Below, piece by piece: positions 24,662 to 31,719 of a DNA stretch of 34,244 nucleotides. This DNA is from Asanoa iriomotensis (GTDB taxonomy: Bacteria; Actinomycetota; Actinomycetes; Mycobacteriales; Micromonosporaceae), in the NCBI RefSeq assembly GCF_016862515.1, contig NZ_BONC01000077.1:1-34244 (forward strand), in the 5' to 3' direction. Both the position numbers and the translations under genes were made by a program. Numbering within the stretch: the stretch's first letter is position 1; the number at the start of each line of letters is the position of its first letter. Under the pieces are notes generated by a model. The model had not been told where the DNA came from. It did not search any database and saw only the letters and a list, made by a program, of their open reading frames with translations.

Positions 24662-25453
24662 ATGACCGTGCCCGGTGAGGTCGCGGACGCTGGACCGCCT
24701 GAGCGGCGGAGGCGTTCGCGGCCCTGGCTGGCCGGCGCCGGCGTGGTCCTCCTCCTGGCGATCACCGCCACCGTCGCCTTCCGGGCCGGCCGCGGCGGGT
24801 CGACGCCGAGCGCGGCACCCAGCCCTTCGCCGACCGCCAAGCCACCGTTGACGACCGCGCAGGTCTACACCGTCATGGCACCGTCCGTGGTCAGCGTCGA
24901 GGGGTCCGGCAACGGCACCGGCGTCGTCGCCAACGCCGACGGGCTCGTCGTCACCGCCTACCACGTGGTCGACGGAGCCAAGAACATCGAGGTCACCTTT
25001 CCCGACGGCACCGAGGTCGCCGCCACCCTCGCCGGCAGCGACCCCGCCAACGACATCGCCCTGCTCATGCCGCAGGAGCCGCCGACCGTGATCGTCCCGG
25101 CGGTCATCGGCAACGCCGGCCGGCTCGCGATCGGCGACGACGTCGTGGCCATCGGCAACCAGCTCGGTCTCGTGCACAGCACCACCGCCGGCGTCGTGTC
25201 CGGCCTGGAGCGGGTCGCCACCGGCACCGACGGCACCCGGCTGCGCGGGCTGATCCAGTTCGACGCCGCCGTCAATCCCGGCAGCTCCGGCGGGCCGCTG
25301 GTCAACACCCGCGGCGAGACCGTCGGCATCGTCGTCGCCCTGCTCAACCCCACCCCGGCCGGCACCTTCGTCGGTGTCGGCTTCGCCGTGCCCATCGGTG
25401 CCGCGCTGGCCGGCGGCGCCAACGGCACGGGACCACCCGGTCCGATGCAATAG
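24662..25453 (+). CDS. Membrane-anchored S1C trypsin-like serine protease (HtrA-like)
   Basis: A 263-residue protease. After a basic N-terminus a single membrane segment (WLAGAGVVLLLAITATVAF, about residues 22-40) and a Ser/Pro linker lead to a trypsin-fold domain outside the membrane. The triad is His101 (TAYHVVDG), Asp131 (ANDIALL) and Ser209 (NPGSSGGP). There is no PDZ domain, so it is shorter than DegP. It starts 72 bp after the HExxH gene, and its stop overlaps the ribosome-binding site of the MoxR gene. It may process the RiPP leader during export or serve the MoxR operon; neither is shown. Confidence 0.88.
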   Translation: MTVPGEVADAGPPERRRRSRPWLAGAGVVLLLAITATVAFRAGRGGSTPSAAPSPSPTAKPPLTTAQVYTVMAPSVVSVEGSGNGTGVVANADGLVVTAYHVVDGAKNIEVTFPDGTEVAATLAGSDPANDIALLMPQEPPTVIVPAVIGNAGRLAIGDDVVAIGNQLGLVHSTTAGVVSGLERVATGTDGTRLRGLIQFDAAVNPGSSGGPLVNTRGETVGIVVALLNPTPAGTFVGVGFAVPIGAALAGGANGTGPPGPMQ

Positions 25454-25461
25454 GAGCGCGC

Positions 25462-26427
25462 ATGGACACCGAGCCCATCCTGTACGAGGTCAAGAAGACC
25501 ATCGTCGGCCAGGACGCGCTTCTCGAACGGCTGCTCGTCGCCCTGCTCGCCCGCGGGCACATCCTCGTGGAAGGCGTACCCGGTCTCGCCAAGACCCTGG
25601 CCGTGAAGGCGCTCGCCGGCGCGATCGGCGGCCAGTTCCACCGCGTGCAGTTCACCCCCGACCTCGTGCCCGCCGACATCGTCGGCACCCGCGTCTACCA
25701 CCAGCACAGCGGCGAGTTCCAGGTGTCGCTCGGGCCGGTGTTCACCAACCTGCTGCTCGCCGACGAGATCAACCGTGCGCCGGCCAAGGTGCAGAGCGCG
25801 CTGCTCGAGGTCATGCAGGAGCAGCAGGTGACGATCGGTCGCGAGACCCACCAGGTGCCGCGCCCGTTCCTGGTCATGGCGACGCAGAACCCGATCGAGT
25901 CCGAGGGCACCTATCCGCTGCCGGAGGCGCAGGTCGACCGGTTCATGATGAAGGTGCTGGTCGGCTACCCGAGCCCGACCGAGGAGTTCGTGATCGTCGA
26001 GCGCGCGATCGCCGCGACGGGTGCCGGCCAGGCCGTCGCCGATCCGGAGCGGCTGGTCGCGATGCAGGAACAGGTCGATCGGGTGTACGTGGACCCGGCG
26101 CTCATCGAGTACGCCGTGCGGCTGGCCAACACCACCCGCGACCCGGCCGCGGCGGGGCTCGGCGACCTGTCCCGCTACGTCAGCTTCGGCGCCAGCCCGC
26201 GCGCCTCGATCAACCTGATCCTGGCCGGCCGGGCGCTGGCGTTCATCCGGGGCCGCGACTACGTGGTGCCGTCCGACGTCACCGAGCTGGTCCTCGACGT
26301 GTTCCGCCACCGGCTGGTGCTCTCGTACGAGGCGCTCTCCGACGACGTCACCCCCGACAGCATCCTGACCCGGGTGATGGCCGCCGTTCCCGTCCCCGAC
26401 GCGCCCTTGCAGCGGACCGCCCGATGA
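25462..26427 (+). CDS. MoxR-family AAA ATPase
   Basis: A 321-residue AAA+ ATPase with Walker A GVPGLAKT (about residues 38-45), Walker B LLLADEINRAP, and ATQNPIESEGTYPLPEAQVDRF, the family signature. MoxR proteins act as chaperone-like ATPases that load or activate partner complexes containing VWA proteins. AGGAG of its ribosome-binding site overlaps the protease stop codon. It overlaps the DUF58 gene by 4 bases. Confidence 0.95.
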   Translation: MDTEPILYEVKKTIVGQDALLERLLVALLARGHILVEGVPGLAKTLAVKALAGAIGGQFHRVQFTPDLVPADIVGTRVYHQHSGEFQVSLGPVFTNLLLADEINRAPAKVQSALLEVMQEQQVTIGRETHQVPRPFLVMATQNPIESEGTYPLPEAQVDRFMMKVLVGYPSPTEEFVIVERAIAATGAGQAVADPERLVAMQEQVDRVYVDPALIEYAVRLANTTRDPAAAGLGDLSRYVSFGASPRASINLILAGRALAFIRGRDYVVPSDVTELVLDVFRHRLVLSYEALSDDVTPDSILTRVMAAVPVPDAPLQRTAR

Positions 26428-27308
26428 CCACGGCCCCGGACCGCCTGCTCCGCCGGCTCGAGTGGCGGATCCTCCGCCGGCTCGACGGCCGGCTGCAGGG
26501 CGCCTACCGCACGGCGTTCCGCGGCACCGGGATCGACTTCGACAGCCTCCGCGAATACCTCCCCGACGACGACGTGCGGCACATCGACTGGAACGTCACG
26601 GCCCGGCTCGACCAGGCGCACGTCCGGCAGTACACGGAGGACCGCGAGCTGACCGCCTGGCTCGTCCTCGACCAGTCGGCCTCCATGCGGTTCGGTGAGA
26701 CGCCGCAAGGTAAAGACTCGATGCTCACGGACCTCGCGGTCTGCCTCGCCAGGCTGTTCTCGCGGGGTGGCAACCGGGTCGGCGCGATCCTCTACGACAA
26801 CCGCCGGCAATGGGTCGTGCCGCCTCGGACTGGCCGCGACCATGTGCTGCGGCTGACCGATCTGGTTACGGCGCCGACGCCCGAGCGCGGCGGCGGCAGC
26901 ACCGACCTCGGCGCGATGCTGCGGCTCGCCGCGCGCAACGCCCGCCGGCGCAGCCTGCTGTTCGTCGTCTCCGACTTCATCGGCGAGGGGGACTGGGCCG
27001 GCGAGCTGACCCGGTTGGCGTTGCGGCACGAGGTGGTCGCGATCCGGGTCGTCCACCCGGTCGAGCTGGACCTGCCCGACCTCGGCCTGGTGCTCGTCGA
27101 GGACGCCGAGACCGGCGAGCAGGTGCTGGCCGACACCGGCGATCCGCTGTTCCGGGAACGGTTGCGCGCCGAGGTGTCCGCGCGGGAGGCCGCCGTCGAC
27201 GCCGCGATGGCGCGGGCCGGCGTCGCCGCCCATCGGGTACGCACCGACGAGGACCTGGTCGAGGCGCTGGTCGCGATGGTCCGCCGGACGAGACGCGTAC
27301 GCCGATGA
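26424..27308 (+). CDS. DUF58 domain protein
   Basis: A 294-residue soluble protein with the DUF58 signature GTGIDFDSLREYLPDDDVRHIDWNVTAR (about residues 34-62) and a VWA-like fold after it, including VLDQSASMRFG with a DxSxS metal-site pattern. It is the usual partner of MoxR and VWA genes and overlaps both neighbours by 4 bases. The molecular role in this family is not settled. Confidence 0.93.
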   Translation: MTTAPDRLLRRLEWRILRRLDGRLQGAYRTAFRGTGIDFDSLREYLPDDDVRHIDWNVTARLDQAHVRQYTEDRELTAWLVLDQSASMRFGETPQGKDSMLTDLAVCLARLFSRGGNRVGAILYDNRRQWVVPPRTGRDHVLRLTDLVTAPTPERGGGSTDLGAMLRLAARNARRRSLLFVVSDFIGEGDWAGELTRLALRHEVVAIRVVHPVELDLPDLGLVLVEDAETGEQVLADTGDPLFRERLRAEVSAREAAVDAAMARAGVAAHRVRTDEDLVEALVAMVRRTRRVRR

Positions 27309-28261
27309 GCTTTCAATATCCGGTGATGTTCGGGGTTGCCCTGCTGGTGGGGGCCGCCTGCGTTGTCGGGCTGCGGCGGTTGATGCTGGAGCGCTCCAGG
27401 GCTTACGCGGCTGCCGGCGTGAGCGCCCGCGGCGGCGTCCGGCATTATCTGGCGCCGGTGCTGTTCCTCGCCGCGGTCGTGTTCCTGCTGCTGGCCGTCG
27501 CTCGTCCACAAGCGACGCTCGGCGTCCCGCGTACGTCCGGGACCGTGATCCTGGCCTTCGACGTCTCCAACAGCATGGGCGCCGACGACATCACGCCCAC
27601 CCGGCTGGCCGCGGCCCAGTCGGCGGCGATCGCGTTCGTCGAAGCGCAACCGACCACTGTGGACATCGGTGTGATCGCGTTCAGCCAGGGCGCGCTGAGC
27701 ACGCACACGCCGGCCAACCGGCACGCGGAGACCGTCGACGCCATCAAGCGGCTGCGGGTCACCGGCGGCACGTCGCTGGGCCAGGCGATCCTCGGCTCGC
27801 TCACCGCGATCGTCGGCCGGCCGGTCACGCTGCCGGAGCCGCCGGCCCAGCCGCCCGACCTCGGCTACCACAGCGACGCGACGATCGTGCTGCTCACCGA
27901 CGGCGAGGACACCGGCGGCCCGGACGCCCTCGCCGCCGCCGAACTCGCCTCGAACGCCGGCGTGCACATCCAGACCGTCGGCGTGGGCACGGTGGAGGGC
28001 AGCACCGTCGACATCGACGGGTACCAGGTGTCGACGGCGCTGGACGAGGACCTGCTCACCCAGATCGCCACGGCGACGGGCGGCGCCTACCACCGGGCCC
28101 AGGACGCCGGCGCGCTCGACGCCGCCTATCGCGACCTCGACCTGCGTACGACCATCGAGCCGCAACCGATCGAGCTGACCGGCCCGATCGTCGCGCTCGC
28201 GCTGCTCCTGCTCCTGACCGGCGCGGTGCTGACGATCCACTGGTTCGGACGGATCCTCTGA
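27305..28261 (+). CDS. VWA-domain membrane protein 1
   Basis: A 318-residue protein with two N-terminal membrane segments (around residues 6-22 and 48-65), an external von Willebrand A domain with the MIDAS motif FDVSNSM, LLTDGED, and a C-terminal membrane helix (IVALALLLLLTGAVLTI). This is the BatA-like layout of MoxR operons. It overlaps the DUF58 gene (ATGA) and shares one base with the next start (TGATG). Confidence 0.93.
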   Translation: MSFQYPVMFGVALLVGAACVVGLRRLMLERSRAYAAAGVSARGGVRHYLAPVLFLAAVVFLLLAVARPQATLGVPRTSGTVILAFDVSNSMGADDITPTRLAAAQSAAIAFVEAQPTTVDIGVIAFSQGALSTHTPANRHAETVDAIKRLRVTGGTSLGQAILGSLTAIVGRPVTLPEPPAQPPDLGYHSDATIVLLTDGEDTGGPDALAAAELASNAGVHIQTVGVGTVEGSTVDIDGYQVSTALDEDLLTQIATATGGAYHRAQDAGALDAAYRDLDLRTTIEPQPIELTGPIVALALLLLLTGAVLTIHWFGRIL

Positions 28262-29328
28262 TGTCACTGACCTGGCCGTGGGCCCTCACCACACTGCTGA
28301 TCTTCCCCGCGCTGCTCGGCTACCGCTGGTGGACCCGCCGCCGACGCCGCCGCGAGACGGTGCGGCTGCCCAGCCTCGCGCTGGTGCGCGCCGCCCTGCC
28401 CGCCCGGTCGCACTGGCGCCGGCGGATCCCGCTGTGGCTGTTCGCCGCCGGCCTGGTCGTCCTGGCCACGGGCGCCGCCCGCCCGCAGGCGTCGGTGCCG
28501 GTCCCGGCCAACTCGACGACCATCATGCTGGCCATCGACTCGTCGGGCTCGATGTGCTCGACGGACGTGCCACCCAACCGCCTCACGGCGGCGCAGGCGG
28601 CGGCCAAGGAGTTCGTGGAGGGCCAGCCGGACGGTGCCAACATCGGCCTGGTCACCTTCTCCGGGAACGCCGGGTTGCTGGTCGAGCCGACGGACGACAA
28701 GAAGGCGCTGGTCGCGGCCATCGACACGCTGCGCACGGCCCGCGGCACCGCGATCGGCCTGGCAATCCTGACGTCGGTCGACGCGATCGCCGAGATCAAC
28801 GCGGACGTGCCGCCGACGGGCATCGACCTCCCGGCCGCCGACCCGGTGGAGATCCAGGCAGACACGATCGTGGTGCTCACGGACGGCCGCAACACCCAGG
28901 GCGTAGACCCGACCACCGCGGCGGAACAGGCAGCGGCCCGCGGGTTGCGGGTCTACACGATCGGCTTCGGCACGACCCAGCCGTCGTCGATGGTCTGTAA
29001 CCCGAACCAGGTAGGCGGCGACGCGATGTTCGGCGACAGCTCCCGGTTCTCAGGGGGCGGCTTCGGCGGGCGCCGCTACCAGAACATCGACGAGCCGACG
29101 CTACGCGAGGTAGCCGATTTGACGGGCGGCGAGTACTACCAGGCACAGGACGCCGCGGAACTGACCCAGGTGCTCCGCGACCTGCCGAACAACATCGTCC
29201 TGCAACGACAGGACATGGAGATCACGGGTTGGTTCGCCCTAGCCGGCGCCCTGCTGGTGCTGGCCGCGGTCGCCCTGGCCCAGTGGTGGGGCCGCACCCC
29301 CGTCGGACGCTCGCCGTCGCCACCGTGA
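28261..29328 (+). CDS. VWA-domain membrane protein 2
   Basis: A 355-residue paralogue of the preceding protein with the same layout: a first membrane segment at the N-terminus, a second near residue 60 (LWLFAAGLVVLATGA), a VWA domain with MIDAS DSSGSM and VLTDGRN, and a last helix (FALAGALLVLAAVALAQW). A glycine-rich loop (SRFSGGGFGGRRY) is specific to it. The tandem pair probably forms one membrane complex with MoxR and DUF58. Confidence 0.93.
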   Translation: MSLTWPWALTTLLIFPALLGYRWWTRRRRRRETVRLPSLALVRAALPARSHWRRRIPLWLFAAGLVVLATGAARPQASVPVPANSTTIMLAIDSSGSMCSTDVPPNRLTAAQAAAKEFVEGQPDGANIGLVTFSGNAGLLVEPTDDKKALVAAIDTLRTARGTAIGLAILTSVDAIAEINADVPPTGIDLPAADPVEIQADTIVVLTDGRNTQGVDPTTAAEQAAARGLRVYTIGFGTTQPSSMVCNPNQVGGDAMFGDSSRFSGGGFGGRRYQNIDEPTLREVADLTGGEYYQAQDAAELTQVLRDLPNNIVLQRQDMEITGWFALAGALLVLAAVALAQWWGRTPVGRSPSPP

Positions 29329-29335
29329 CGGTCGA

Positions 29336-29505
29336 TCACAAGTGCTTGTATTCGGCCCAGGTCTTGTCGGTCTCGGAAACGCGCACGGATGTCAACTCCG
29401 GGAACTTCTTCGACCAGACGTCGAAGATCCAGATGGCCAGGTTCTCGGCCGACGGGTTGCGGCCGGTGATTACATCGTTGAGATGGCGATGATCGACCTC
29501 GGCGT
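29336..29505 (-). pseudogene. 3' remnant of a 6-pyruvoyl-tetrahydropterin synthase (QueD-like) gene
   Basis: The last 50-odd codons read DHRHLNDVITGRNPSAENLAIWIF...VRVSETDKTWAEY and end in TGA. This is the C-terminal half of a QueD/6-PTPS enzyme, with DHRHLN and the NPSAENLA segment in the correct order. The upstream sequence in this frame has none of the N-terminal motifs (the zinc His and catalytic Cys region), so the gene has lost its 5' part. The breakpoint is near 29505, where a different gene remnant begins. Confidence 0.75.
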
Positions 29506-30074
29506 CCAGCCACCGTCCCACGCCGCGATGATCGGGATCGCGGGCCAGGCGTCGCGGTTCCAGACTTCGCGGCCACGATGGGCACAGAGCGGAATGGTCA
29601 GGTGGACGGACTCGCTGTCGAGCAGGCGTGCCATCGTCGCAGCGGCGTCGACGTGCCTGTTGGCCTCCTGGACGAAATCGCCGCCCCGGCCGAACCGAAA
29701 TCCGATCAGCAGACTGCTCAACAGCCCGAGCACGTCGGCTGGTTCGATCGCGTTCTGACCTGCCGAGGCAGGCGCGCCAGAATCTCGCGGCCGTGAATGA
29801 TCTCTTCCCGCAGCGGCACCTGCCCGCTGAACGAGAAGATCGCCATAGCAACCGCACTCTCCCAACGCGCCGGCTTGGTCAGCGCGAGCGGATGGAAGGT
29901 GGCCGGCGCCGAGGGTTGAAACCAGTGGGCCAGCTCAACGTCCTGCTGCCCGGCTCGTTCTCTGCAGATGTCAGCGATGTCGTGTGGAGAGACGGTGGAT
30001 CCATTGCGGGCACCGAACGACTGGCCCATCGAAACGTCCCAGAACCCGATCGCGCCCGCATGACCGTTCCTCAT
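29470..30074 (-). pseudogene. Frameshifted remnant of an unknown gene
   Basis: From ATG 30074 (GGAG 6 bases upstream) a frame reads MRNGHAGAIGFWDVSMGQSF...REEIIHGREILARLP and stops at 29718. Just past 29760 a second frame continues with sensible coding sequence (NAIEPADVLGLLSSLL, IGFRFGRGGDFVQEANRH, CAHRGREVWNRDAWP) and ends at 29470. A one-base shift around 29755-29770 would join the two into about 200 residues. The downstream end runs into the pterin synthase remnant. I do not recognise the family. It could be a sequencing error rather than a real break. Confidence 0.5.
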
Positions 30075-30135
30075 CGGTCGCTCCAGCCTTCCTCGTTTCT
30101 CTAGCGGCCACGGCGCTCCAAAGCGGACACCGGAA

Positions 30136-30168
30136 CCTGCGGCGTCGATGAGGACGATAGCCCGCAGG
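30136..30168 (-). terminator. Hairpin after the DUF998 gene
   Basis: CCTGCGG (30136-30142) pairs with CCGCAGG (30162-30168) across a 19-base loop, about 80 bp beyond the DUF998 stop. No U-tract. It may end the ArsR-SRPBCC-DUF998 transcript. The gap 30075-30247 holds no other gene that I can see. Confidence 0.35.
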
Positions 30169-30247
30169 CATGATTTCCGTTGTCCCGCGCGGAATGGGAG
30201 CGGCATGCGAAGGCGCCGCGCCCGGTGAAGCCAGAGGCTGGTCTGAG

Positions 30248-30859
30248 CTAGCGCATCTTGAGGAAGAGTGAGGTGGTCCAGGCCGCGCCGATGGCCTGGC
30301 CGACCACGAGCCAGCGGAAGTCGCCGGTCGCGGCGGACGCCGCGTTGGTCGCGAGGACGGCCACTGATGCGGCGACTGTCCACACGAGCCAGCCGGGTTC
30401 GTGGGACGTCGCGAAGCGGCGGGCGAAGAGGATGTACGTGATGAGCCCGGCGATCCCGGCGACGGCCGGTGCCAGCGAGTGGATCGTGCCGTGCCAGGTG
30501 GCCGCGTCGGCCGTGCCGGGTGGGTAGCCGTTGATCGGGTCGGCCGTGAAGATAGCCGCCACGATCAGGGCGACCCCGCTCACCGCCATGAGGCGTGGTG
30601 CCCATCGGGCCGTCGGCAGCGTCCGGCGCACGCCCTCAGCGCCGGCCAGGGTCAGCAGGCCGTACACGATGAAGTTCGTGACCTGGAGCCAGCCCAGGTC
30701 GCCCAGGGCGAGCGAGCTCAACGGGTGCCGGGCCAGGTCGAAACCGTCGCGGGTGTACGCCTGGGCGAGGACGCCGATGACGAACAGTGGGCCGCCTACG
30801 GCGCCGGCCGCCAACAACGTTGAGCGGCGAACGGCCGGCGCCGACAGGGTCGCGGTCAT
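30248..30859 (-). CDS. DUF998 family membrane protein
   Basis: A 203-residue integral membrane protein with about six hydrophobic helices, beginning LLAAGAVGGPLFVIGVLAQA. The HPLSSLALGDLGWLQVTNF and DPINGYPPGT segments are typical of DUF998. The ATG at 30859 overlaps the SRPBCC stop (ATGA). It is the last gene of the ArsR operon. Function unknown. Confidence 0.88.
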   Translation of the reverse strand: MTATLSAPAVRRSTLLAAGAVGGPLFVIGVLAQAYTRDGFDLARHPLSSLALGDLGWLQVTNFIVYGLLTLAGAEGVRRTLPTARWAPRLMAVSGVALIVAAIFTADPINGYPPGTADAATWHGTIHSLAPAVAGIAGLITYILFARRFATSHEPGWLVWTVAASVAVLATNAASAATGDFRWLVVGQAIGAAWTTSLFLKMR

Positions 30860-31350
30860 GATTCCATCTCTTTGCCCGTCTCCAGCAGCGTCTTGAGGCC
30901 GCTGAGGGTCCACGGCCAGCCGCCGCCCGCGCCCATCGCTTCGAAGTCGCCGCGCATCAGGGCCGCCAAGCCCGGGGCGCCCGTCAGGTCGTGCGTGACC
31001 GTCAGCGTGCAGACGCCGTCGGTGCCCTCGGCGATCTCGTAGGTCAGGCGCGTGAAGCCCTCGGCCGCCAGGCCCGGGTCCATCAGCATCCGGAACGTCT
31101 GCACCAGGCGGTGCGGTGGGTCGGCCTCGATAACCTCGCCGTCCACCGCGACCTCGGGCACGCCGCGGGCCAGCATGCCCTCGTTGGCCCGGCCCACGAA
31201 GGCGCCGCCGGGGCGCAGGTCGTAGTCGCTCAGGCCGCGGTGTCCATATCGGGCCGTCCACTCAGGCTTGGTGATGGCGTCCCAGATCGCTTGCGCGGAC
31301 GCCTTGATGTAGACGCGGTGCACCTGCACCGTCGTTTCCGAGTCAGTCAT
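30856..31350 (-). CDS. SRPBCC / AHSA1-like protein
   Basis: A 164-residue START-like protein with the AHSA1 pattern: VYIKASAQAIWDAITKPEWTARY at the N-terminus, LRPGGAFVG, and a C-terminal GGGWPWTLSGLKTLLETG helix that closes the hydrophobic pocket. Proteins of this type next to ArsR regulators are common and probably bind a hydrophobic ligand. It overlaps the ArsR gene by 8 bases and the DUF998 gene by 4. Confidence 0.92.
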   Translation of the reverse strand: MTDSETTVQVHRVYIKASAQAIWDAITKPEWTARYGHRGLSDYDLRPGGAFVGRANEGMLARGVPEVAVDGEVIEADPPHRLVQTFRMLMDPGLAAEGFTRLTYEIAEGTDGVCTLTVTHDLTGAPGLAALMRGDFEAMGAGGGWPWTLSGLKTLLETGKEMES

Positions 31351-31663
31351 TTTCCAGCTCCGTCTTCAGCTCCGCCAGCGCGGACGCCTGGCGTTCGGTG
31401 TATTTGTCGATCCAGCGGTCGTGGATCAGGCGGATCGGCACGGGGTTGAGGAAGTGCAGCTTCTCCCGGCCCGAACGCCGGGTCACCACCAGGCCGGCGC
31501 CTTCGAGGACCCGCAGGTGCTTCATCACTCCGAAGCGCGACATGTCCAACTCGGACTCGAGCTCGGTGAGCGTGCGGCCGTCACGCGCGAAGAGCAGGTC
31601 GAGCAGGAAACGCCGGGTCGGGTCGGCGAGCGCTTTGAACACGAGATCCCCGTCGTCGTCCAC
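31343..31663 (-). CDS. ArsR-family winged-helix repressor
   Basis: A 106-residue repressor with VFKALADPTRRFLLDLL and the recognition region LTELESELDMSRFGVMKHLRVLEGAGLV. The metal-binding ELCVCDL motif of true ArsR proteins is absent, so it is the SRPBCC-associated subgroup that probably senses something else. The start is taken as GTG at 31663: the predicted -10 ends 6 bases before it and there is no ribosome-binding site, so the message is probably leaderless. An upstream in-frame ATG would cross the promoter. Confidence 0.92.
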   Translation of the reverse strand: MDDDGDLVFKALADPTRRFLLDLLFARDGRTLTELESELDMSRFGVMKHLRVLEGAGLVVTRRSGREKLHFLNPVPIRLIHDRWIDKYTERQASALAELKTELEND

Positions 31664-31669
31664 GAGCCA

Positions 31670-31699
31670 AAGATAGGTGACCAGATGGTCACATGTCAA
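31670..31699 (-). promoter_or_regulatory. Promoter of the ArsR operon, probably giving a leaderless mRNA
   Basis: On the minus strand, a perfect TTGACA (-35, 31694-31699), an 18-base spacer and TATCTT (-10, 31670-31675). The predicted start of transcription falls at or within a base or two of the GTG start at 31663. Confidence 0.7.
31677..31692. promoter_or_regulatory. ArsR operator GTGACCA-GA-TGGTCAC
   Basis: A perfect 7+7 inverted repeat with a 2-base centre filling the spacer between -35 and -10. It also lies 28 bp before the arginyl-tRNA synthetase start, so that gene may be affected. Autorepression is inferred from position and family habit. Confidence 0.7.
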
Positions 31700-31719
31700 C
31701 GCGACTAGATTGAGGTGCC

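Noticed and set aside
24610-24678. 22-codon frame MVTSCGAPASHAW... between the HExxH and protease genes
   Set aside because: No ribosome-binding site, it overlaps the protease start, and it has no leader or core features.
29718-30605. 295-codon minus frame read as one protein
   Set aside because: Its first part is the shadow of the DUF998 gene; only the part after 30074 looks coding.
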